Shown one piece after another: positions 6,681-14,387 of a DNA stretch of 15,417 bases. Each line of letters begins with the position of its first letter. The stretch's first letter is position 1. The DNA lies in NCBI GenBank assembly GCA_002327315.1, contig DCVI01000168.1:1-15417 (forward strand), in the 5' to 3' direction. The DNA comes from Syntrophaceae bacterium UBA2192. Lineage in GTDB: Bacteria; Desulfobacterota; Syntrophia; Syntrophales; UBA2192. The notes beneath the pieces were generated by a model that did not search any database, was not told the DNA's origin, and saw nothing but the letters and a program-made list of their open reading frames with translations. A program made the translations under genes and the position numbers.

Positions 6681-8054
6681 TCAATGGAATCCCTTTTCCT
6701 GCAGCGCAAGCCTCGTGCGGCTTTTCAAAGCCTGAAAGTCCGCCGTCGAGATGTCGGATCTCAAACAGGGAAGCAGGGAGTTGTTGTGAAACAGGGGCTC
6801 TTTTCCGATGTCGTACCGTGCGTGGCGGAGGGCCTCGTCCCACAGGGGCGTGCCGGGGATCGGTGAATATTCGGCGAGAATCGGCTTTGCCCCGAGTCTT
6901 CGCACGAGGTCGATACCCGCTTCGATCTCCGGGGATTCCTGCCCCGGCAGGCCGCAGAGCAGATAGACCCCGATGTCGGCCTGCCCATAGCCCGCTTCCT
7001 GCAGGTACGCAACGGACTGGCGCAGTTCTTCTGTCGTTACCTTGCCCCCGGTAGCGGCCTGTCTTGCCGCTGAAGCGGTCTCGAAGCCGAAACGGATCGT
7101 CCGGAACCCGGCCCCGAAGAGAAGCTTCGCCAGGCGGGGGGTCATCTCCCGGAGGTGCAGGCCGTTGGGGCAGTGGAAGTTTGCCTCCAGGCCCCGTCGA
7201 ACGATCTCCTCGAGCATCGGGGCTGCCCTGTCCGTCGAGTTCACCAGCAGGGCGTCATCGTAAAAGGCAAAATTCCTGACGCCGCGGGTCCGGCCCCAGT
7301 GTTCGATTTCGTCGACGACCCGCATGGGGTCCCGCATTCGGAACCCCCGGTTGAGGAGCTTCGAGGCGCAGTAGCTGCACCGATAGGGACAGCCCCTCGA
7401 GGTCAGGATGGGGACTGCATCCAACCGGCCCATGAGATCCAGTGCGGGGTAGGGGTAGCTGTCGAGATCGCTTCCGTCAAAGTCGAAATCGACGCGTGCG
7501 CCGAACAGATCTCCCAGGGCGGCGGGCAGCGCAAACTCCCCGTCGCCGGCAATCACGACATCGGCCCCCGAGAAGGTCCGGGCGTGTTCCGGGCAAAGGG
7601 TCGCATAATTCCCGCCCAGAAAAACCGGTACGCCGGGCCACGCCGTCCGGACTTCCCCGATGGCCTCGACGACACCGGGGTACCAGTAGGTCATCATGGA
7701 GCCGACCAGCACGAGGTCGGGCCTGTCGGTGGTTGCAAGAATCTCCCGGAGCACGTTCGGGGACAGGCCGTACCGACGGTAGCGCTTGCGGATCGGCCGG
7801 AGTGCCTCCGGCTTCGGAATCTCCTCGCTGGGGAACTTCCCACAACCACAATCTTGACGCTTGCGGCTCCCGGATGGAACCCCTGGAACCCGGACCGCCA
7901 GGCCGGGATCCAGGCAATCGATCACCTGAACCTTGAACCCGGCCCGGCGCAGGAATGCAGCCAGGGTGAGAAGACCCAGCGGCTTCACCCAGAAATCGTA
8001 AGCGGAAAAGTCGTGAATCCATGGGTTGAGGAGGTAAATCTTTTTATTCTGCAT
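6681..8054 (-). CDS. B12-binding-domain radical SAM protein
   Basis: The 457-residue protein has an N-terminal cobalamin-binding-like Rossmann domain (about 1-205) and a radical SAM TIM-barrel domain (about 213-420). The [4Fe-4S] motif is CPYRCSYC (C222, C226, C229). NFAFYDDALLVN (261-272) and IRFGFETASAARQ (320-332) are typical barrel strands. The classic DxHxxG cobalamin motif is absent, so any cobalamin would be bound base-off without a lower His ligand, or not at all. The N-terminal pattern (NPWIHDFSAYDFWVKPLGLL and SMMTYWYPGVVEAI) recalls a conserved uncharacterised family known to me from Geobacter-like bacteria. The ATG at 8054 was chosen because a GGAG ribosome site precedes it closely and a promoter lies further upstream. 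The frame stays open 163 codons further, antisense to dtd, which I regard as a shadow. It is the first gene of the minus-strand cluster; substrate unknown. Confidence 0.93.
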   Translation of the reverse strand: MQNKKIYLLNPWIHDFSAYDFWVKPLGLLTLAAFLRRAGFKVQVIDCLDPGLAVRVPGVPSGSRKRQDCGCGKFPSEEIPKPEALRPIRKRYRRYGLSPNVLREILATTDRPDLVLVGSMMTYWYPGVVEAIGEVRTAWPGVPVFLGGNYATLCPEHARTFSGADVVIAGDGEFALPAALGDLFGARVDFDFDGSDLDSYPYPALDLMGRLDAVPILTSRGCPYRCSYCASKLLNRGFRMRDPMRVVDEIEHWGRTRGVRNFAFYDDALLVNSTDRAAPMLEEIVRRGLEANFHCPNGLHLREMTPRLAKLLFGAGFRTIRFGFETASAARQAATGGKVTTEELRQSVAYLQEAGYGQADIGVYLLCGLPGQESPEIEAGIDLVRRLGAKPILAEYSPIPGTPLWDEALRHARYDIGKEPLFHNNSLLPCLRSDISTADFQALKSRTRLALQEKGFH

Positions 8055-8095
8055 CGGTGCTCCATCCTCGTACGTCCCTGATGACAGGATCCGGG

Positions 8096-8124
8096 AGTAT
8101 ATCAGGGGAACCTGAAACCGGCAA
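8096..8124 (-). promoter_or_regulatory. Predicted sigma-70-type promoter for the minus-strand gene cluster
   Basis: On the minus strand a TTGCCG -35 box (8124-8119) is separated by exactly 17 bp from a TATACT -10 box (8101-8096). Transcription would start near 8089, about 35 bp before the radical SAM ATG at 8054, leaving room for its GAGGATGGAG ribosome region. The close match and correct spacing make this the best promoter candidate in the window. Confidence 0.65.
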
Positions 8125-8150
8125 GAAACGACACTTTTTCCAGAAAAGGC

Positions 8151-8179
8151 TTGAAGGGAAAAAGGAACCTTGCTAACAT
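8151..8179 (+). promoter_or_regulatory. Predicted promoter for dtd-DUF1285-guaB
   Basis: A TTGAAG -35 box (8151-8156) lies 17 bp from a TAACAT -10 box (8174-8179) that carries an extended TGC just before it (8171-8173). The leader to the dtd ATG would be about 50 nt. It is divergent from, and does not overlap, the promoter for the minus-strand cluster; the two -35 boxes are 26 bp apart. Confidence 0.5.
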
Positions 8180-8235
8180 GCCGCAACGACCGACAGGGGG
8201 TCCCGAGCGGCTGAAACCTTCCGCCGCGCGGTCTT

Positions 8236-8679
8236 ATGAAAGCCGTCATCCAGAGAGTCGACCATGCATCGGTAAGTATCGACGGGATCGAGATTTCCCG
8301 CATTGGCGCGGGGCTTCTCGTCCTGCTCGGGGTCGAGAAGGGTGACGGCGAGAAGGACGCCGATTTTCTCCTCGACAAGATGATCCAACTTCGCATTTTC
8401 GAGGATGGCGAGGGAAAGATGAACCTTTCCCTTCTCGATGTATCCGGCGAACTCCTCGTGGTGTCCCAGTTTACCCTGCTGGCGGACTGCCGTAAGGGAC
8501 GGAGACCCTCCTTCACGGATGCGGCCGAACCGGCGACGGCCACAAGGCTCTATGAATACATGTTGTCGAAGGCGAGGGAAAAGGTGACCAAGGTCGGGCA
8601 GGGACAGTTCCAGGCCATGATGAACGTGGGGCTCGTCAACCATGGGCCGGTCACTATCCTTTTGGACAGCAGGAGATAA
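8236..8679 (+). CDS. dtd: D-aminoacyl-tRNA deacylase
   Basis: Dtd hydrolyses the ester bond of D-aminoacyl-tRNAs (and of glycine mischarged onto tRNA-Ala), keeping D-amino acids out of translation in the cytosol. The 147-residue product matches the family's usual length and starts MKAVIQRVDHASVSIDG, a typical Dtd opening. It contains the SQFTLLADCRKGRRPSF motif (77-93, with S77-Q78-F79-T80) and the cross-subunit Gly-Pro motif in NHGPVTILLD (135-144, G137-P138). The ATG at 8236 has no clear ribosome site, but the N-terminus aligns with the family without extension. It is the first gene of a plus-strand set; its last codons carry the AGGAG (8671-8675) that may serve the next gene, which starts 9 bp after the dtd stop. 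Confidence 0.97.
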   Translation: MKAVIQRVDHASVSIDGIEISRIGAGLLVLLGVEKGDGEKDADFLLDKMIQLRIFEDGEGKMNLSLLDVSGELLVVSQFTLLADCRKGRRPSFTDAAEPATATRLYEYMLSKAREKVTKVGQGQFQAMMNVGLVNHGPVTILLDSRR

Positions 8680-8687
8680 GAGAAACG

Positions 8688-9179
8688 GTGACCATGAAGA
8701 TCAAAGCGGATGAGCTTCCTCCCAGCTATATCCGTATCGACAAGGAGGGGGTCTGGTACTACAAGGGCAACGAGATGTTTCGCAAGGACATCGTGAAGCT
8801 CTTTTACCAGAATCTGAAGCGGGACGAATCGGGGAATTATTACATCGAGCTCGAGAACGACCTGGCGTCCCTCGAAGTGGAGGACACGGCCTACGTCGTG
8901 ACAGCCGTCTACAAACTCGGCTCCCCGGCCGAGGGCAACGAGCGGATCTCCGTCCTCCTGAATGACGAAACCCTGGAGGAACTGGATTGCAAATCCCTCC
9001 GGATCGGAGACGATAACATTCTTTATTGCACCGTCAAAGCCGATGGCCATGTCGCCCGGTTTCTGCGGACGAGCTACTACCAGATCGCAGAGTTTTTCGA
9101 CTACGACGATGCCGGGGATTCCTACTTCCTGCCCTTGAACGGCGCGCGGTATACCATCCAGGATCACGGCCGCCACTGA
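8688..9179 (+). CDS. DUF1285-like protein of unknown function
   Basis: The 163-residue, soluble-looking, acidic protein starts with IRIDKEGVWYYKGNEMFRKDIVKLFYQNLKRDESGNYYIEL (about residues 15-55), followed by EVEDTAYVV (63-71). This strongly resembles the DUF1285 pattern (a 'DG.W.Y.G..I.R..iv.LF...L.rd..G.YyL..p.E...v.VeD' arrangement), a family with no established biochemical role that I know of. The later half (HVARFLRTSYYQIAEFFDYDD) also fits. No signal peptide, membrane segment or catalytic motif is visible. The start may be GTG at 8688 or ATG at 8694, two codons later; the AGGAG inside the end of dtd favours the GTG slightly. It lies 67 bp before guaB and is probably cotranscribed with dtd and guaB. 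Confidence 0.85.
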   Translation: MTMKIKADELPPSYIRIDKEGVWYYKGNEMFRKDIVKLFYQNLKRDESGNYYIELENDLASLEVEDTAYVVTAVYKLGSPAEGNERISVLLNDETLEELDCKSLRIGDDNILYCTVKADGHVARFLRTSYYQIAEFFDYDDAGDSYFLPLNGARYTIQDHGRH

Positions 9180-9246
9180 CCCCGGGGGGCAGGAACGTGG
9201 CGCAAATCCCTTGCCTGAATAGAAACGGTATCTGCTGGAGGAACCC

Positions 9247-10707
9247 ATGATGGACCCAGAAATAAAAATGGCCTTGACCTTCGACGATCTGCTGCTCGTC
9301 CCGGCCGAGTCCACGATCCTTCCCAAGGACGTGGACACGAAGACGAGCCTGACGAACAACATCGTCATGAACATCCCCATCGTCAGCGCAGCCATGGACA
9401 CCGTGACGGAGTCCCAGACTGCCATCTGCATGGCCCGTGAAGGCGGAATCGGATTCATCCATCGCAACATGAGCATCGAGCGGCAGACCCTCGAGGTGGA
9501 CAAGGTCAAGAAATCGGAAAGCGGCATGATCGTGGACCCCATCACGATCGAGCCGGAGCAGAAGGTAAAGGACGCCCTCGAGCTCATGAGCCGTTACAAG
9601 ATCTCGGGGGTGCCCGTCGTGAAGGGCCGCAGGCTTGTTGGGATCCTGACGAACCGTGACCTCCGGTTCGAGACCAACCTCGAACAGCGCGTTTCCAATG
9701 TGATGACGAAAGACAAGCTCGTGACGGTGTCCCAGAACATCAGCCTCGAGGACTCGAAGAAACTCCTTCACAAGCACCGCATCGAAAAACTTCTCGTCGT
9801 CGACGAGGATTTCAGCCTCAAAGGCCTCATCACGATCAAGGACATCGAGAAGATCCAGAAGTACCCCAACGCCTGCAAGGACCAGCTCGGGCGCCTCAGG
9901 GTCGGCGGCGCCGTGGGGATCACGGACCGGGAAGCAAGGGTCCAGGCACTCCTGAACGCGGGCTGTGACGTTATCTGCATCGACACATCCCACGGACACT
10001 CCAAGGGAGTTCTGGATGCCGTCCGTGACACGAAACGGAATTTCCCCGCCTGCGAGATCGTCGCCGGGAATGTGGCAACCTTCGAGGGGGCCGAGGCCCT
10101 GATCAAGGCCGGCGTAGACGCCGTCAAGATCGGTGTCGGGCCGGGCTCCATCTGCACGACGCGGATTGTGGCCGGTATCGGGGTGCCCCAGATGACGGCC
10201 ATCATGGAATGCGCCCGCGCATCGGCAAAATACGGGATCCCCATCATCGCCGACGGGGGGATCAAGTATTCAGGCGACATCACCAAGGCCCTGGGGGCCG
10301 GGGCTCATTGCGTCATGATCGGCGGCCTCTTTGCGGGCACAGAGGAGAGTCCCGGCGAAACCGTTCTCTTCCAGGGAAGAAGCTACAAGGTTTACCGGGG
10401 CATGGGGTCCCTCGAGGCCATGAAACAAGGAAGCAGGGACCGATACATGCAGGACGACATTGAAAGCTCCCTGAAACTCGTTCCGGAAGGCATCGAGGGC
10501 AGGGTGCCCTTCCGCGGCTCCCTTTCGAACAGCATATACCAGATCATGGGGGGTGTGAAAGCGGGCATGGGATATGTGGGCTGCGTGAGCATCGAGGAGC
10601 TTCGGAAGAAGGCCCGTTTTGTCCGGATCACGCCTTCCGGACTCCGTGAAAGCCACGTTCACGATGTGATCATCACGAAGGAAGCTCCGAATTACCGGAT
10701 GGACTGA
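9247..10707 (+). CDS. guaB: Inosine-5'-monophosphate dehydrogenase
   Basis: GuaB oxidises IMP to XMP with NAD+, the first committed step of GMP synthesis. The 486-residue product is full length. It shows the N-terminal barrel start LTFDDLLLVPAES (10-22), two CBS domains (about 95-145 and 153-205) inserted in the barrel, the SHGHS turn (248-252), the catalytic loop GVGPGSICTTRIV with Cys303 (297-309), the IADGGIKYSGDI phosphate-binding loop (334-345), and the mobile flap with GSRDRYMQ and VPEGIEGRVP (395-421). A GGAGGA ribosome site (9237-9242) precedes two consecutive ATG codons at 9247 and 9250; spacing is 4 nt to the first and 7 nt to the second, so either may be used. No guaA follows; an intrinsic terminator does. 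Confidence 0.98.
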   Translation: MMDPEIKMALTFDDLLLVPAESTILPKDVDTKTSLTNNIVMNIPIVSAAMDTVTESQTAICMAREGGIGFIHRNMSIERQTLEVDKVKKSESGMIVDPITIEPEQKVKDALELMSRYKISGVPVVKGRRLVGILTNRDLRFETNLEQRVSNVMTKDKLVTVSQNISLEDSKKLLHKHRIEKLLVVDEDFSLKGLITIKDIEKIQKYPNACKDQLGRLRVGGAVGITDREARVQALLNAGCDVICIDTSHGHSKGVLDAVRDTKRNFPACEIVAGNVATFEGAEALIKAGVDAVKIGVGPGSICTTRIVAGIGVPQMTAIMECARASAKYGIPIIADGGIKYSGDITKALGAGAHCVMIGGLFAGTEESPGETVLFQGRSYKVYRGMGSLEAMKQGSRDRYMQDDIESSLKLVPEGIEGRVPFRGSLSNSIYQIMGGVKAGMGYVGCVSIEELRKKARFVRITPSGLRESHVHDVIITKEAPNYRMD

Positions 10708-10744
10708 GAGCTGATCCGTCAGCGTCTCCAGGCAGGATCAAGAG

Positions 10745-10777
10745 GCGGGGTACCCCGGATCGGAACCTCGCTTTTTT
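10745..10777 (+). terminator. Intrinsic terminator after guaB
   Basis: A 10-bp stem pairs GCGGGGTACC (10745-10754) with GGAACCTCGC (10762-10771), containing one G-U wobble and one A-A mismatch and closed by a 7-nt loop. It is followed directly by six T residues (10772-10777). It lies 38 bp after the guaB stop and separates the dtd-guaB unit from dnaE. Confidence 0.8.
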
Positions 10778-10789
10778 GTTGCTCCAGGA

Positions 10790-10819
10790 TTGATTTTTCT
10801 TGCGCGGCTGGTGTATGAT
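10790..10819 (+). promoter_or_regulatory. Predicted promoter for dnaE
   Basis: A TTGATT -35 box (10790-10795) lies 18 bp from a TATGAT -10 box (10814-10819), starting 12 bp after the guaB terminator T-tract. The leader to the dnaE ATG would be about 57 nt and contains a very AT-rich stretch (10841-10866) that could help keep the start open. A second promoter within that stretch cannot be excluded. Confidence 0.55.
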
Positions 10820-10882
10820 CGAGAGGACAGCTCGGTATCCACTTTATTAATATATCCTTTTAATTCAACAGGTTAAAAGTTC

Positions 10883-13800
10883 ATGAAGCACGTCGATTTC
10901 GTTCATCTCCACCTCCACACCCAGTACAGTCTCCTCGACGGCACCATCCGCCTTGCCGACCTGTTCAAGAAAGCCCGGGACTATAAAATGCCCGCAGTGG
11001 CCCTCACGGACCACGGCAACATGTACGGAGCCGTTGACTTCTACCAGCAGGCTTACAAGGCCGGGATCAAGCCCATCATCGGCTGCGAACTTTACGTGGC
11101 GCCGAAGAGCCGCTTCGACAAAACCTCCGAGGGACCGGGGGAGACGGCACGGCACCTGATCGTCCTGGCCAAAAACCTGCAGGGTTACCGAAATCTCATC
11201 AAGCTCACCTCTTGTGGATTTCTCGAGGGATTCTACTACCGCCCGCGCGTCGACAAGGAGCTCCTGACTAAGCACAGCGAGGGGCTCATCGCCGCGAGTG
11301 CGTGCCTGCACGGAGAGGTTGCCGACTGTATCCTCAAAGGGGACATCGAGAGGGCCAAGGCTGCGGCCAGGCAGTATCGTGAGATCTTCGGCGAGGGAAA
11401 TTACTACCTCGAGATGATGGAGAACGGGATTCCCGAGCAATCCCTCGTCAACAACAAACTGATGGAAATCTCGAAGGAATTGTCCATCCCCCTCGTTGCG
11501 ACCAACGACTGCCACTACCTCGAACGGACCGACTCCGAGGCCCATGAGGTGCTCCTGTGCATCCAGACGGGCAAGACGATGGACGACGCCGGGCGCATGC
11601 GGTTCTCCACGGATGCCTTCTATCTCAAGTCTCCCGATGAAATGAAGGAGCTTTTCTCCTATTGCCCGGAAGCCATCGAGAACACCGTGGCCATCGCCGA
11701 GAAGTGCAATCTCAAGCTCGACTTCAACCAGGTCTTCCTGCCGCACTTCGAAATCGGCCAGGGACGATCGCTCGATGAGCACCTGCGGGAAATGGCCAAG
11801 GATGGCCTCGAGAAGCTCCTGCCAAAGATCCTCCAGGGCCATGACCCCTCGCTGAGGCAGAAGTACGAAAAACGCCTCGAGCGGGAGCTGGACATCATCA
11901 AATCCATGGGGTTTGCAGGCTACTTCCTCATTGTCTCCGACTTCATCAACTACGCAAAGAGCCGCAATATCCCCGTCGGCCCCGGCCGCGGATCCGCGGC
12001 CGGAAGTCTCGCGGCTTACGCGATCGGGATCACCGAGATCGACCCGATCCGCTACGGCCTTTTCTTCGAGCGATTCCTGAACCCGGACCGCAAGAGCATG
12101 CCCGACATCGACACCGATTTCTGCATGGAGGGCCGCGACGAGGTCATCCGGTATGTCTCCGAGAAATACGGCACCGACCGTGTGGCCCAGATCATCACCT
12201 TCGGAAAGATGCAGGCCAAAGCGGTCATCCGCGACGTGGGGCGCGCACTGAACATGCCTTACGGCGAAGTGGACCGGATCGCCAAACTCGTCCCCAACGT
12301 CCTGAACATCACCCTGGACGATGCCATCAAGCAGGAACCCCGGATGCGGGAGGAGCAGAAGAACAGCGAGAAGGTCCGCAGGCTCCTCGTTCTGTCACGA
12401 TCCCTGGAGGGCCTCAACCGCCATTCCTCGACCCACGCCGCAGGGGTGGTCATCTCCGATAAGCCTCTCGTCGAGAGGGTTCCCCTGTGCAAGAGCCCCA
12501 ATGACGATATTGTGACCCAGTTTTCCATGAACGACCTCTCGGCTGCGGGGCTCACAAAATTCGACTTCCTCGGCCTCAAGACGCTCACGGTCATCCGCGA
12601 TGCCCTGAAGTTCATCGAGGAGGGGAAGGGCACCCGGATCGACATCTCCGACATCCCCCTGGACGACCGGAAGACCTTCCAGCTCCTCTCCAAGGGAGAG
12701 ACCGACGGGGTGTTCCAGCTGGAAAGCCGGGGCATGAAAGAGATCCTTGTTGGAATGAAACCCGACTGCTTCGAGGACATCATCGCACTGATTGCCCTCT
12801 ACCGCCCGGGACCCCTGAAAAGCGGCATGGTCCAGGAATTCATCTCCCGCAAACAGGGCAAGACAAAGAGCACCTACGAGGTGCCCTCGCTCGAGCCCAT
12901 CCTGAAGGAGACCTATGGGGTCATCCTCTACCAGGAGCAGGTCATGCAGATCGCCAGCGCCCTGGCGAGCTACACCATGGGCGAGGCAGACACGTTCCGC
13001 AAGGCCATGAGCAAGAAGAACTCTTCCGAGATGGAGAAAGAAAAGCCCAAGTTCCTCGCGGGGGCCCTCAAGAACAAGATCCCCGAGGCGAAGGCCCGAA
13101 AGATCTTCGACCAGATGGAGACCTTTGCCGGCTACGGGTTCAACAAGTCCCACAGCGCAGCCTATGCGATGATTTCCTACCAGACGGCCTACCTGAAGAC
13201 TCATTACCCGGTGGAGTTCATGGCTGCGCTGCTGACCAGCGAGAAAGGCAACCGCGACAAGGTCATCAAACACATCAGCGTCTGCAAGGAGATGGGCATC
13301 AACGTGCTGCCTCCCGACATCAATCAGTCCGTCCTCGACTTCAGCGTTGACGGGGGCAATATCCGCTTCGGTCTGGCCGCCGTCAAGAATGTCGGGGAGA
13401 GCGCCATAGAATCCATCATTGAATCGAGGGATAACGAAGGATCATTCAAGTCTTTTCTAGATTTCTGCTCCCGTGTGGACCTGCGCAAAATCAATAAGCG
13501 TGTCGTGGAGAGTCTCATCAAGTGCGGCGCCTTCGATTCCCTGGGCTACGGAAGGCGCCAGCTCATGGAGAACTTCGAACGGGTCATGGACATCGGACAG
13601 AGGGCCCAGGACCAGAAGCTCAGCGACCAGGTCAGCCTCTTCGACGGGCCCGAAAGTGCATCGGCGGGACCGGAGCATACGGAAAAAGACCTTCTTCCCA
13701 AAACCGACGAGTGGGAGCACGGACAAGTCCTGATATACGAAAAGGAAACCATCGGGTTCTACATTACGGGGCACCCGCTGCTGAGGTACGCCGACAAGCT

Positions 13801-14350
13801 GAAGCTCATCACCGATGCCGACTCGGAGCGCATCTCGGAGATGCGGGACAAGGACACGGTGACCGTGGCAGGGATTGTCAGTCACAAACGCGAGATTGCG
13901 ACCAAGAGAAAGGATACGATGGCCTATGTGACCATCGAAGACCTTAAAGGATCCTACACAGGTATCGTATTTTCCGATACATACAGAGATTACAGGGACT
14001 TGATCGATTCTGACGAGCCGCTTCTCTTCAAGGGAACCCTCGATGTCACCGAGGAAAGCGCTCGCCTCGTCGTCTCGGAAATCCACCGTCTCACGGAGTA
14101 CAACGGGGTAAGCTTCAGTTCCATCCATATCGTCTTCGATGCAAACCGGATGGATGACAGCCACCTGGCCCTCTTACGGGAAATATGCCGGAAGTACCCC
14201 GGCAAGCACGACTGTTACCTGCATCTCATCCTCCAGAATCAGAGTGAGACGGTCGTGTATCTGGGCAACGAGTCCAAGATCAACATCTCGCAGCCCCTGA
14301 AGGAAGAGGTCGAGCGCCTGCTCGGCCCGGGATCGACAACGTTGCACTGA
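10883..14350 (+). CDS. dnaE: DNA polymerase III alpha subunit (replicative polymerase)
   Basis: At 1155 residues this matches the length of the DnaE1 type that carries out chromosomal replication. An N-terminal PHP domain (about 1-275) carries HLHLHTQYSLLDG, TDHGN, GCELY and NDCHYL. The polymerase core has the catalytic aspartates in PDIDTDF (D408, D410) and KFDFLG (D561), plus the conserved GPGRGSAAGSL nucleotide-binding loop. GYGFNKSHSAAYA begins at residue 750 near the tandem helix-hairpin-helix region. QVSLF (916-920) matches the sliding-clamp binding motif. A C-terminal OB fold begins near residue 990 (VTVAGIVSHKREIATK...). All nine PHP metal ligands appear to be kept: H10, H12, D19, H44, E69, H91, C141, D209 and H211. 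The ATG at 10883 has only a weak AGG ribosome site 10 nt upstream, but no earlier in-frame start fits the family. Confidence 0.99.
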   Translation: MKHVDFVHLHLHTQYSLLDGTIRLADLFKKARDYKMPAVALTDHGNMYGAVDFYQQAYKAGIKPIIGCELYVAPKSRFDKTSEGPGETARHLIVLAKNLQGYRNLIKLTSCGFLEGFYYRPRVDKELLTKHSEGLIAASACLHGEVADCILKGDIERAKAAARQYREIFGEGNYYLEMMENGIPEQSLVNNKLMEISKELSIPLVATNDCHYLERTDSEAHEVLLCIQTGKTMDDAGRMRFSTDAFYLKSPDEMKELFSYCPEAIENTVAIAEKCNLKLDFNQVFLPHFEIGQGRSLDEHLREMAKDGLEKLLPKILQGHDPSLRQKYEKRLERELDIIKSMGFAGYFLIVSDFINYAKSRNIPVGPGRGSAAGSLAAYAIGITEIDPIRYGLFFERFLNPDRKSMPDIDTDFCMEGRDEVIRYVSEKYGTDRVAQIITFGKMQAKAVIRDVGRALNMPYGEVDRIAKLVPNVLNITLDDAIKQEPRMREEQKNSEKVRRLLVLSRSLEGLNRHSSTHAAGVVISDKPLVERVPLCKSPNDDIVTQFSMNDLSAAGLTKFDFLGLKTLTVIRDALKFIEEGKGTRIDISDIPLDDRKTFQLLSKGETDGVFQLESRGMKEILVGMKPDCFEDIIALIALYRPGPLKSGMVQEFISRKQGKTKSTYEVPSLEPILKETYGVILYQEQVMQIASALASYTMGEADTFRKAMSKKNSSEMEKEKPKFLAGALKNKIPEAKARKIFDQMETFAGYGFNKSHSAAYAMISYQTAYLKTHYPVEFMAALLTSEKGNRDKVIKHISVCKEMGINVLPPDINQSVLDFSVDGGNIRFGLAAVKNVGESAIESIIESRDNEGSFKSFLDFCSRVDLRKINKRVVESLIKCGAFDSLGYGRRQLMENFERVMDIGQRAQDQKLSDQVSLFDGPESASAGPEHTEKDLLPKTDEWEHGQVLIYEKETIGFYITGHPLLRYADKLKLITDADSERISEMRDKDTVTVAGIVSHKREIATKRKDTMAYVTIEDLKGSYTGIVFSDTYRDYRDLIDSDEPLLFKGTLDVTEESARLVVSEIHRLTEYNGVSFSSIHIVFDANRMDDSHLALLREICRKYPGKHDCYLHLILQNQSETVVYLGNESKINISQPLKEEVERLLGPGSTTLH

Positions 14351-14387
14351 AATCGAATGGCACCCCATTAACCCTATTGGAGTGACC

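Noticed and set aside
7856..7940. Repeated GGAACCC/TGAACC words in the radical SAM gene, considered as an inserted repeat element
   Set aside because: The encoded segment keeps conserved B12-domain residues (GFKVQVIDCLDPG) and, from memory, its length agrees with related proteins, so an insertion is not needed.
8055..8543. N-terminal extension of the radical SAM frame by 163 codons
   Set aside because: It runs antisense through dtd and the divergent promoter region. The ATG at 8054 has a good ribosome site and aligns with the start of the B12-type domain.
10865..11842. A 325-codon minus-strand frame
   Set aside because: It is antisense to the PHP and early polymerase region of dnaE and reads as low-complexity acidic sequence.
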